Of a DNA stretch of 64,000 bases, positions 24,370-34,882 are shown piece after piece. A program made the translations under genes and the position numbers. Location: positions 10,052,001-10,116,000 of the forward strand of contig NC_058339.1 in the NCBI RefSeq assembly GCF_905475395.1. The letters are read 5' to 3'. Below the pieces are notes generated by a model that was not told the origin of the DNA, did no database searches, and saw only the letters and a program-made list of their open reading frames with translations. Origin of the DNA: Chrysoperla carnea. Lineage: Eukaryota > Arthropoda > Insecta > Neuroptera > Chrysopidae. Position 1 is the first letter of the stretch; every line of letters starts with the position of its first letter.

Positions 24370-24910
24370 GAATATATGAAATATATCAAGGTATATTAAG
24401 TTTAGTTCCGTTTCAAAATCTTGATGCTACGAACAAAACTTTTGGTATAGGTGCTCATAAAATCACCAATTAGTTCATTTTCGATTGCTTATCCGTCTGT
24501 CCACCTGTCTGTCAACACGATTACTCAAAAACGAATAAAGATATCAAGCTGAAAGTTTTATAGTTAGCTCAGAATATAAAAAGTGAGGTCGAGTTCGTAA
24601 ATCAACAACATAGATCAGTTGAGTCTTAGGACCCATCTTGTACCTAAACCGTTTAAGATAAAACAAAAGTTTAAATGTAAAAAATGTTCCTTTTAAGAAA
24701 TAAAAAACGTTTGTTTCAAACATTTTTTCGTAAATATCACTGTTTACCTGTGAGGTCTTAAATTAGGCTCTAATTGAACATGTTTTATAAAGGAATATCA
24801 GTTATATATGTGTGACATATATGTATGTGTAATGTGACAGTGTAATCAACACTGTCTATACATGATATTTCAACAATTAACACAGTTAATTGTTTGTTTT
24901 TACTTGTTAC
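24370..24910 (+). repeat. Rep-1 copy, near full length
   Basis: Begins GGAATATATGAAATATATC and AAGGTATATTAAGTTTAG. The GTCC/GTCT run, AACTCAAAA-CGAATAAAGATATC, GTCTTAGGACCCATCTTGTA, CATTTTTTCGTAAATATCAC and ACAATTAACACAGTTAATTG then TTTTTACTTGT all follow in the Rep-1 order. Confidence 0.75.
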
Positions 24911-25435
24911 TGTTGCATTCGGTGTGAGCGTGTCTTTAAAATTCCTACAACCAAATTATTTGCTACACACTTATTATAACAATATTACCAAATGATATTA
25001 TCAGTATTATTGTCAGAACACATCATCATCATTATCATGATGAGAATAAGAAGAAAGTAAGGTAGTTAGGCTCTCTTTATTGAAGAACAACAATATGCTC
25101 AACCACAAACAATGATTTTCGCTGTTCAATGAGGCTGTGTTACCTCTATGAACAATGTAATTATTACACTATATCTGTCTACTTCTATACAATTATTAAA
25201 ATAATACAATACAAAAATAAAATAATAAAATACCTCTGTATATGTTTTACCTTAGGTATTATAAGGTTGGTATTAATTGTGTGTGGGTTTTAATAATAAA
25301 ATTTGTAACTTAATTTTATGTGTTTTGTATGAAGATAGGCAAGCAACAATCATAATTGTTGAAGAATTTAACTTTTAATTTATAAATGTTGGCATGGAAC
25401 ATAATGCGTAGTGGAGACAGTTAAATTGATCGCAG
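24911..25435. other. AT-rich non-coding
   Basis: Nothing recognised beyond short ATCATC runs. Confidence 0.3.
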
Positions 25436-25978
25436 CGCTGTTATATTATGTATATATGAAATATATTATTATACCATGCATATATGAAATATACATAGTA
25501 TATTAAGTTTAGTCCCAAGTTTGTAACGCTTAAAAATATTGATGCTAGGAAAAAATTTTGTCATAGGTGTTCATAAAATCACCTAATTAGTCCATTTCCG
25601 GTTGTCCGTCTGTCCGTCTGTGGAGACGATAACTCAAAAACGAAAAAAGATATCGAGCTGAAATTTTTACAGCGTACTCAGGACGTAAAAAGTGAGATCA
25701 AGTTCGTAAATGAGCATCATAGGTCAATTGGGTCTTGGGTCCGTAGGACCCATCTTGTAAACCGTTAGAGATAGAACAAAAACATTTTTTCGTAAACATC
25801 ACTGTTTACCCGTGAGGGCGCCAATTAGGCGGAAATTTCATAATATGTACTATACTTAAATATCAGTTATGTATGTGTCACATGTTTGTATGTGTAATGT
25901 GATAAAGAAATCAACACTGACTATGCATGGTCATTTCAACAATTAACTCAGTCAATTGTTTGTTTTCACTTGTTATAG
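25436..25978 (+). repeat. Rep-1 copy, near full length
   Basis: All landmarks are present: TATACCATGCATATATGAAA, GTCCCAAGTTTGTAACGC, TTAGTCCATTTCCGG, TTGTCCGTCTGTCCGTCTGT, GGACCCATCTTGTAAACCG, CCGTGAGGGCGCCAATTAGG and CAATTAACTCAGTCAATTG. The end is TTTTCACTTGT. A short deletion removes the AAAGTTTAAATG part. Confidence 0.8.
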
Positions 25979-26184
25979 TATATTAAGTTTAGTCTGTAAG
26001 TTGTGTTAATTAAATTATCTAATTAGTACATTTCTGGTTGTCTACCTGTCCGTCTGTACGCTTGACCGTCTGTGTACACGATAACTCAAAAACTAAAATA
26101 GATATATACCTGAAATTTTCATAGCGTGCTAAGGAAGTAAAAAGTAAGGTCGGTTTCGAAAATGAACAAAATAGGTCAACTGAC
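25979..26184 (+). repeat. Rep-1 fragment, tandem to the previous copy
   Basis: Starts at AGTATATTAAGTTTAGTC directly after the ACTTGT end of the previous copy. It runs through TTGTCTACCTGTCCGTCTG, ACGATAACTCAAAAAC and AGGTCAACTGAC, then passes straight into the fold-back element. It lacks both Rep-1 ends. Confidence 0.65.
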
Positions 26185-26535
26185 TACCGATTTTTTGCAA
26201 TTTTCTTAAGGGGTACCCCTTTGTAAAAAATCGAAAAAATCGGGAAAAAATTATTGTTTCCGATTTCGATTAAACTCTGTATATAAAGGTAATTTTGACC
26301 CAAAAAATACAAAAATCGGGTTTATGCATCGACTGGATGCATAGTTTCTGAGAAAATCGCTCTTTGTGTCCAATTTTTGATTATATCTCAAAAACCATGC
26401 ATCCATTCATTCAATAAACCCGATTTTTGAATTTTTAGGGTCAAAATTACCTTATATTATGAATTTTATCGATATCGATGGCACAAAAAATTTTCGCAAT
26501 TTTCTTATGAGGAAAAAATCGGAGCAAATTTTTGC
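26185..26535. mobile_element. Fold-back element Rep-5, copy 1
   Basis: Arms of about 85 bp at 26268-26354 and 26383-26470 pair through AGGTAATTTTGACCC / GGGTCAAAATTACCT, AAAAATCGGGTTT / AAACCCGATTTTT, and GGATGCAT / ATGCATCC. Outside the arms are more weakly paired CGATTTTTTGCAATTTTCTT and TTTTCGCAATTTTCTTATGA blocks. Two more copies are at 36.1 and 42.0 kb. It is non-coding and of unknown class. Confidence 0.75.
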
Positions 26536-26982
26536 TTGTGATTTTGACTACGGTACACAGTCTATGGAATGTTATATCGAAGGACCAAAGATGTATATCA
26601 TGTTTTATATCGATACAACACATTACGACCCAACGTGAAAATAGCTAATGTTATTTCTAATTGAAAATCCCTAGTATCAATTTCACTTACGCGACTAGCA
26701 AGAGCTAACAACGAATATACACTGATTGACAGTCATAATTTTTTGTTTGTTTTGTTGTTTTAAAGATATTTAATTAAAACTGATTAAATGAAGAAATATG
26801 ATTGATTGAACATAAATATAAAATATTGATTTATTAAATAAAACATTACCTCTGGGTAAATGAACAATTGAAAGTCAACATAATAATATGACAGTTAGTT
26901 ATGAAACGATAAAGATAGAGAGATAAATTGAACAATGACAATTAGGTAAAATACAATAATAAACAAAACAACATCAACCACT
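26536..26982. other. AT-rich non-coding
   Basis: Nothing recognised. Confidence 0.3.

Positions 26983-27010
<28 letters not shown>
26983..27010 (+). repeat. (CA)14 microsatellite
   Basis: Fourteen perfect CA units. Confidence 0.9.
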
Positions 27011-27014
<4 letters not shown>

Positions 27015-27116
27015 TGGTGGTAGGATGCACAATGGTGTCGTACACTTTACAAAACAAGCAAATTCAACTTGAATGAATACTCTATGTATACTGAAACTTT
27101 GTAAAATATTGATATG

Positions 27117-27762
27117 GTATGGTATGGTATGGTATGGAGGTTAGCGGGCCATGCTCGAGCATCGCGCCTCGAAGCAATGGTTCAGAGCACTTAGCCAAAT
27201 AGACCCTTGTACTCTATCCCCGCTACGCTTTTCAGTGGCTATTATAACCAACTGATGTACTGAAACCCAGGATTTGCCTAGCGCTGAGTTTCCTAATTAC
27301 TTCTGGTTCGACTATGGCCGGACCAAACCATTTCCTTCGATGCTGTATGAGCGCCGGGCAGTAACAGAGAAAGTGGATCGATGTTTCTTCTGAATTTTCT
27401 CCGCATCTGTCACACGCGGGAGATTGTCTTTTTCCAATCTGATGTTGGAACTTGTTCAGGTTATCATGCCCTGTGAGTAACTCTACGATGACTCTAATAT
27501 CAGCTCTGTTTAGTTTCAAGATCTCCTCGGCTCTGTTACCGAGCGAGTTTCCTTCACCCAACAAGCTTTGGGCGATTCGCCCTCCCTCGTAGCTGGTCCA
27601 TGCCTTTAATTGTTGGTTTTTCAGATTATCTCCTAATCTGTTAAGATCTTCTTGGCATGGCATCCTCGCAAGCTTTTCTTGAGTGGGAGCCATGGTGGTT
27701 TCCAGTTTGGCCAGCTTGTCTGCTTTCTCATTACCGTTCCAACCAGAATGTCCGGGGATCCA
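27117..27762 (-). mobile_element. 5'-truncated non-LTR retrotransposon with 14 bp target duplication
   Basis: The element reads on the minus strand from the RNase H domain to a (CCATA)n tail at its left edge. AAAATATTGATATG flanks it perfectly on both sides (27103-27116 and 27763-27776). This is the expected footprint of target-primed reverse transcription followed by 5' truncation. The perfect duplication and intact frame mean it is young. A shorter copy is at 17.7 kb. Confidence 0.9.
27232..27762 (-). pseudogene. C-terminal part of retrotransposon ORF2 (RNase H end plus zinc knuckle)
   Basis: The open frame starts upstream of its first ATG. Codons reading W-I-P-G-H-S-G-W-N-G-N-E-K-A-D-K-L-A-K give the last RNase H motif (H, N-E and D). 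Next come a linker (QAWTSYEGG-like), R-A-D-I-R-V-I-V-E-L-L-T-G-H, a knuckle C-D-R-C-G ... H-F-L-C-Y-C-P-A-L-I, and the same VGYNSH end as the 17.7 kb copy. The reverse transcriptase and endonuclease are absent, so it cannot move by itself. The frame is not otherwise broken. Confidence 0.88.
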
Positions 27763-27806
27763 AAAATATTGATATGAAAAAAGAACATTTCATAGATTTA
27801 GGATAC

Positions 27807-27925
27807 AATAATACTAGGGATTTTAATAAAACTTTGTAAACACATATTTTGGCTAACATAGTTTTCAAAAAATCACAAAAAAATTACTGGGTTATCGGGC
27901 TTTTTATATTCTTTTATCGTTCAAA
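27807..27925 (+). repeat. Short interspersed repeat Rep-4, copy 2
   Basis: Same orientation and block order as 12995-13105: CTAGGGATTTTAATAAAAC, TTTTCAAAAAATCACAAAAA, and CGGGCTTTTTATATTCTTTT followed by ATCGTTC. Confidence 0.6.
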
Positions 27926-28134
27926 GTTTTTTCATCATCGCCACAATTATCCCTGCAAAGTTTCAGCTTAATTGGACCACGTTCAAAGGGACAAAAATTG
28001 ACCCAAAGTTTTTTTTGGCAGACAAGCAGATTACCACATAGACACTACAAGATAAGGTATTTCGATACCAAAAAAATGAAAATTATCCAAAAATTTAAAA
28101 ATTTTGAAATTTTATTTATCTATGAATCATCTAT

Positions 28135-28370
28135 TTAAATGTCTTTTGTGAAAAATTCATATCGATTCTCTATGCGGCTTTGGAGAAATGTGAGAAAAGT
28201 CAGTGGTTTACCAAAAACGTACTTTCATTTTTATGCACAGTTATTAATTTTGGTGTGACTTCTTCATAATTACTATCACTTAAAAAAGACTGTTTTTAAT
28301 AATTAATTTCTTGTAAACCTTATACAGAGAATCGACTTTTAATTTATACAGAAGGCGTATTAAAAAATCA
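28135..28370. repeat. Imperfect fold-back repeat, related to 5500-5725
   Basis: GTCTTTTGTGAAAAATTCAT, TCGATTCTCTATGCGG and TTGGAGAAAT on the left are mirrored by TTTCTTGTAAACC, TACAGAGAATCGAC, TTTATACAGAAGGCG on the right. Same family as the 5.5 kb block, much diverged. Confidence 0.4.
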
Positions 28371-29504
28371 TTAATTCACACAGAAAATTTCAGTTTTTTT
28401 CAAGTGATCAGGTAACACTTTCGCTTTGCTATCGAAATATTTTAAAATAAAGGAAGTAAAAACCCTCACTTAATGTGTATATGTTATTCGGAAATTGTTA
28501 ATTTGTTTTGAAAACCTTAGAGGCTCACCTTTCATAATCTTACATCCTTTAATTACCATGACTTACTTTTCATCCAACTAATTTAACCTCCACTATATTT
28601 ACAAGCTCTCTATATAACAACGAATATAAAATCGTAATCGTAGTAGTATACTTGAATTCTAGATTGTATGAATGTATGTGCCTGTCTATCAAATTCTAAA
28701 TAGAATAGTGGTGTGTGCTTGCTTGCTTGCCTGCCTAGTTTGTTGGATGACATGGTTGGTGTATTCCTTCAGGACATTCATTTTGTCAATAAAGTGAAAC
28801 TCTTCCGTCTCTCTATGGATCTCTCTTAACAACACAAATGTCTTTGACAAGAGAGAATAATATGAACAGAGAGTATGATTATCATCAACAACATAAGTAA
28901 CTGAGAGGCAACCGAAAACCAAAGTACGACGTTTTCTATGTATTACTTATTACGTTGTATATATGAACAAGAATGCCTGAAAGCGAAAATTGTTGTTGAT
29001 AACTTATTACAATTATTAATTTAAGTTATACTTACGATAGATAGTAAGGTACTGGAACCATATAAGGTCCACATAACATGAAAACGCTTTAAATTTAATT
29101 TTTTTCAAAAAGTTACCATGAGTAGAATAAATTGACCTTCAAGTGATTCTGAAACAGAAAAAGAAAGTAAATTAAAAACAAGAAGTGATGGGCTATCTTA
29201 GAAATATAGTAACTCAAGGAATGGCGTTAAAAATAACTTGGGACACCCGATAGGAACTATATTCCTTTCGTACCTTGGTAGATTATAAATGTAGCACTTA
29301 CTTTTCTTATTTACAAGATATTTTGTTTCTCGGTCGCCATTGTGTTTGGTTTTCGAAAATTTCGATAATTTGAGAAAGTATTTTCTAGAATTTTATTTCG
29401 TTTTCATTTCGAGAATGTTTCATAAGACCTATAATTAAAGCTAGTTGTAAAGTTTTAACTCGCTATCTTTTCTAGTTTTGGAGAAATTAGAGACGATGTA
29501 TTTA
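28371..29504. other. AT-rich non-coding
   Basis: No gene is supported. The minus-strand frame at 28689-28922 has no recognisable domain and no splice partner. Confidence 0.35.
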
Positions 29505-29645
29505 TTTGCAACCTCATTTCAAACAAAATCTGTTTATTTTTTGATAAGGGATATTATTTACCTTTTTCTATCTCTAATCTAACGGTTTACAAGATGGGTC
29601 CTATTCACAAACTTAGCCACACATTTACATAGGGTATAAAAAAGA
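29505..29645 (-). repeat. Rep-1 fragment
   Basis: Reverse Rep-1 middle only: CTCATTTCAAACAAAATCTG, TTTATTTTTTGATAAGGGAT, CTATCTCTAATCTAACGG and TTTACAAGATGGGTCCTA. Confidence 0.55.
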
Positions 29646-30264
29646 AATTTCCCTTTCATCCAAAAGTTTTAGTATGAAAATGTTCTGCCTATAATAAAAG
29701 AATTTTATCCATGTTATCTATGTTTCTTTAATAATTTCACATTCAGAAGTTTTAAAACCTGCACTTATATTGGTATGACACTGAAAACTAACAGCCAATG
29801 TTAAAATGGCAGCGTATTTGTTTATAGATGGGGTTTTCTTCTTGTGTTTGATAGAATTTATGAAAGAATGAAATGAATTATGTAGGCTATCATAGTAATT
29901 GGACCATCATTGGTTCCACTACCTTAAATGTAGATATGTATACATACATATTTTTGTTTTTAGTATAAATGAGGTTAAATTAAATCTTAATACAATATTT
30001 ATTTATTAAACAATGATGTATATAAATAAATACGTCATAGTTCATATACAGATAAATTTGTTGTTATCATGTTGAGTTAACAATGAAAGATTAATAGCAT
30101 ACATTCTCATTAATACCCTTTACAAGCAAGTAAATATTTCAATACCCCTTACTGTGATCAATTTATAGATTTGATCTGTTTAAGTTTACGATTTAAAAGT
30201 ATGCTTAATCCTGTAACAAGCATAAAAAAATTTTTTAAAAACTGTATGTGATGGTGTGTTTATT
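29646..30264. other. AT-rich non-coding
   Basis: Nothing recognised. Confidence 0.3.
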
Positions 30265-30556
30265 AACATCAGACAGTCGCTTAAACGGCTTGTCAATTGT
30301 TCTTTAATTCAGCTGTTCAATCTGGCCACAGAATGATCTGATCCGGGTTATTCTTAGCGTACTTGTACTACCGTCGAGACGAATCGGAACTGTGCCATCA
30401 TTGCCCTTAGTAATGCGTTCCTCAGATAACCACTTCAAGATCATATATTGTGTATTGATTGAACAATTGAAAGTGATCGACTTGCATGAGCTTTGAACCC
30501 TAAACCTATGGATTAGAAGTCCAACACTCTACCAAGCCTACCACAACCACCGTTGG
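30265..30556 (-). mobile_element. Probable tRNA-derived SINE
   Basis: On the minus strand the head (about 30547-30478) is tRNA-like. It has GGCTTGGTAGAGTG (A-box region with GGTAGAG), an anticodon arm TTGGA-CTTCTAA-TCCAT (anticodon TCT, as in tRNA-Arg) and GGGTTCAAAGC (B-box). The acceptor and T stems do not pair properly and part of the D loop is missing, so this is not a functional tRNA. A body of some 200 bp that is clearly richer in GC than its surroundings follows (GGAACGCATTACTAAGGGC, GTCTCGACGGTAGTAC, AACCCGGATCAGATC, GTGGCCAGATTGAACAGCTG). No second copy and no target duplication were found in the window, so the SINE call is an inference. Confidence 0.4.
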
Positions 30557-33500
30557 AAATGACAAAAAACAAATATATAATGTAAATTTGATTTTTCCTC
30601 AATTGGTCTATAACTCACATAGATTAGCGCTGAAATTGCACTACAATTGGGTTGGTTTCTTTAAAATTATGGAAAAAAATTAGTATAATTGGTGTTTACT
30701 GCATTGCAGGTACCAAACGATTGGCTTCTATTTTTGAATTTATGATTTTTATTAAATCTTCTGACATTAATTGAACAATAAATTTAATTGATAAGGAAAA
30801 AAAATGACATAGCACAGGTTACGGTTGGATGATTATGATTTGTGAAAGTAATAATCACACATGCATGTAAGTTACAACAATTTATACAATTTATACATCA
30901 CGCTAAAACATTTGAAATATTAAACTATCTTAAATCTAAAATTGAAAAGTGTTAGATTATTCCCTTGAGAACAATATAATTTTCATGTAAATATCTAATA
31001 ATTTTACCAATAATATATAATTTTGTATGAATTACTCTTATGATATGTATTTCGTGTGGCCACCAAGGCAGTGTGTAAATGATATGTGATATTTTTTCAC
31101 ATAACAGGTCTGATTGATAACCAAAATGGTAACTAAGAAGTCTTGTTGGATTGTTATGCGACTTAAAAATATGTTATTAATCAATTTGGAAAATACGCTA
31201 GATTTAGAAAATTTTTTGAACAAAAGTTATCAAGAACAGTAAAGATCATTCATCTGTGTTAATAACTTTTAAGCTCCGGTTCTAAATTGAGTATTAAAGC
31301 TAACCGATGAACTAGGTCCAATCTGATGTCAGAACATGATGCTCCCATTCATGTGTTTCGCCATTTATTTTCTCGGCTTGTATGACTCGTTGCTGCGATC
31401 TTGTAAAATTTCGTCGTAAAACAATATACTATCAAAACTTCAGTGATTTACTCGACCAATATTTCTTATTACAATTATATTTAATTCAAATTAGATATAC
31501 TCAATTACTATTTAATTAATAAATTAAATATACTATTTTCTTATTGTGGTTACAATAGTCAATAAATATAATTTTAATCTTATATTTTAGATATTCTATT
31601 AATAATAATTGATATTAATAGATAATAGATAGATATAGATATAGATATAATTATAATTGTAATATTAATTCATATATTTAATGTTTAGTATCATTACATA
31701 TTACTCCCATCAAATTAGATGAAATTTCATACGATTTACTGTAGTTTTGGAGGAAACAATTTTGTAGCTATTTGCTTTTAACCTGTAGAATAAAAATTTG
31801 TATATGCGCAGAATACAAAAATTTGATTTCAAAAATTTTTTGGCACAGTTTTTTGTAATTTACTCGGAAATTAAACGTTAGAAAACTTTGGACAGATCTT
31901 TCAATACATAGTATGAAACAAAGTCTCTTCAATCCGCCTGCCTGTCCATAATCCCAATGTATGATTAGATCTTTAAAACTACGAAACAGATTTTGATGCG
32001 GATGACATTGTCTAATAGATAGTTATTCAAGAAAGAGGTTTTTATGTATAATACATGCATAATATAGTAGAGTAAGGAGTTGAAATAGGGTTGGAAATGG
32101 ATGTGCTTCAAAAACTTCAAAAGTTGTACATTGATTAAGCTCAATTTTGACAAGATATACAACAAACTTCAAGGATTGTTTCTATCTATTTCTAACCTTC
32201 AGGGGGTGGAAAGGTGGAGCGAGAAAGTGTGGATGATTAATCGAATCAAATATACCCAAGGGGGATACCAAATAAAAGAACATGACTTGTACATTACAAA
32301 ACTGGAACCCCAACGCAAGGGAATAAAGAGAAGGAGTGAAAGGGGGGATTTTGATCAACAATGTGGGTAGTACTCAGCTAATGTTAAAAAGAAAATTCAT
32401 AATTTTTGAGTAAATTGCAAAAAATTGTGGAAAAAACGTGGAAAATCGTTAATTTTTCCGAAATCTTTTTTTTTTCTGCGTATATGAAGATTCTTTTCTC
32501 AAAAACTTCATTGAATCATATGAAATTGCATTCTTGTTTGATAGGAGTAATTTCGAGAAGATATTCTATATTAGTATTAGTGGTAGATATGATGATTAAA
32601 TGTCTAATAATATTGTAATATTACTAATACTGCAATGCGCATTTCTGCATATATAATAATTTAACAAACATACATATTACATACACACACACATACATAT
32701 ATACATATTATAACAAAGCGTCCTTAAACAATCTAATTAAATCAATTAAACCAAATCAAATTAGTGTTACAAACATTAACTTTTGTAATGTTTACAAGCA
32801 GATTATAAAATGGTGTGCACATGAATAACATACTGACATTTATTGTATAATATAATATCAACTGTATTTAATAGATTAGACGACAACATAAATGATATAT
32901 TTATTAAATATTAAATGTTTCAAATATCAAACCAGATAAATCGTTTTTTATTACAAAATCATTTAACAGATTGAGACATTTCTCTTGCATATTTTAGTAA
33001 CGATGGAGAATTGTAGAATCTTGGTGACGGCAAATCTAAAAGACACCTTTTTTCTGGTTATTAAAAATAGAAAAGTTAATTTTTTTGCCACAAATTCGTA
33101 TATAAATGAAAGAATCAAAAGTACATTTCAGTAATTTAAAAAAAAAATAAATAATTTCCTTATTTTGTTAATTATTTTTACAAAATTTTTATATTTTTGA
33201 ATAAGTTAAATTGTAGTGACGTATTAAACCCCGTTGAGGCTGTGAGTCAATCAGTTTCTATGGAAATTTTCGTTATAATATAGTGAAAGCCAGCTGAGAA
33301 ACAAACCATTGATCATTAATCGTGTTATATTATCATTTCTCCGTGCGATGGCATTACGAAAAAGAGATGTTGACGTGAATTTTTTTTCAATTTTGTTCGT
33401 TAAAATCAAAAAGTAGCTCTTGTTGTTTTTTTGGTTCACTGCTAGTCATTCAATGTTGGTGTGATGACTGAAGCCCACCAGAACCTCTTTTTTGTTTATT

Positions 33501-33933
33501 TGATGTATTGTGATGTACGATGCCTAATCTTGGCAATATTTCAATTTAACAATTTGTCCCATTAAACAACCAATGCCGGTCAACCCTATTAATTACATTA
33601 CAATCTTACTGCATATATATAATTATAAACTTTCGAGAAAGAATTGCTTGATCTAAAAATATTATTTATATTCCAATTTAAAATAAAAAATATTTCATGT
33701 TACTTAAATAAATAAGAATCATTAGTTATATATCACAATTATGTATTTGTAATTATATACTTGTTTGTACAAAAATAATTACTGATAACTAATTACATTT
33801 GAATACAAAGGATTTAAAATAATATCATAATTTATAAGATTTATTTTAATATGCTTTTATTTAAATTTATTATATATACATAAAATAGCAATTTTAATAC
33901 AGAGTGTTCGGAATTTATACAGAGTATTTTTTC
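30557..33933. other. AT-rich non-coding
   Basis: Over 3 kb without a supported gene. A plus-strand frame at 32101-32370 (89 codons) and its neighbour at 32406 show no known domain or splice context. At 31620-31650 there is a short GATATA run. Confidence 0.35.
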
Positions 33934-34603
33934 GCTAGCTATCACATATGTGCTTAATTCCAGGACCAGTATTCCACATTCTTGAAAGCTATTAGAGGTA
34001 CATTTAAAAATTATGACCCAAATTTAGTAGGACTACATACTTGGTTTATCAAAATTGGATAAAATTTGGATGTGACAGAGAAAAATTAAATTTTTTAGAT
34101 TTTGATGACGCCATAAAGTTAAAAAAATTAGATTTTTTTGATAGCATAGGCAAATTTGATCCGATCTGAAAGGATTTTTTTTGAAACCCACTAATTTTGG
34201 GTCATTCTTATCAGCTGTGATGTCAGTTTTTTGCTAGCTACCATTTATGTGCTTAATTCGAGGACCAGGACTCCACATTCTTGAAACCTATTAGAGCTAG
34301 TTTAATTTTGAGCACAAATTTAGTTGGATTACATACTTGGTTTATCAAAATTGGATAAAATTTGGATGTGATACAGCAAAATAAAATTTTTTTGGATTCT
34401 TATGACGTCATAAAGTTAAAAAATTCGATTTTTTTGAAAGCACAGACAAATTTGATCCGATATGAACCGAATTTTTTTTTTTTGAAATCCACTAATTTTG
34501 GGTCATTATTTTCAGCTGTTGTGTTAGTTTTTAGGTAGCTATCACATATGTGCTTAATTCCTGAATCAAGACTCCACATTCTTGAAACCTATTAGAGCTA
34601 GGT
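33934..34603 (+). repeat. Tandem repeat, about 300 bp unit, 2.2 copies
   Basis: Units start at 33934, 34233 and 34534 with GCTAGCTATCACATATG (or GGTAGCTATCACATATG), followed by TGCTTAATTC, GACCAG, CCACATTCTTGAAA and ACTTGGTTTATCAAAATTGG. Later come GACGTCATAAAGTTAAA, CAAATTTGATCCGAT and AATTTTGGGTCATT. The third unit stops after about 70 bp. Units are roughly 80-85% alike by eye. Confidence 0.85.
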
Positions 34604-34882
34604 TGTAATTGTAATAATGTACGTTAGTTGTATGCCTAAAGAGATTTACATACAAAAAAAATGGATTTTTCGAAGGACAAAAATTATTTTTACTAAAATA
34701 AAAAAGTTTTAAAACACTTATCTACATTTCATTTTTATAAAAACTATGTTAACAAATATATCTATCTAATTATATTTATGTAAAAAAAGTTATTATAAAA
34801 ATAAAATGTTTTTCATTGTATTATTAAAATAATTATTATTATTTAGTATAAGATTGTCGATACCACACAATTTAAAGTTACA

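Noticed and set aside
30478..30547. Functional tRNA-Arg(TCT) gene
   Set aside because: Acceptor and T stems do not pair and the D loop is shortened, so it is more likely a SINE head or pseudogene.
33934..34603. CRISPR-like array
   Set aside because: Whole 300 bp units repeat with no short repeat/spacer structure, and the window is eukaryotic.
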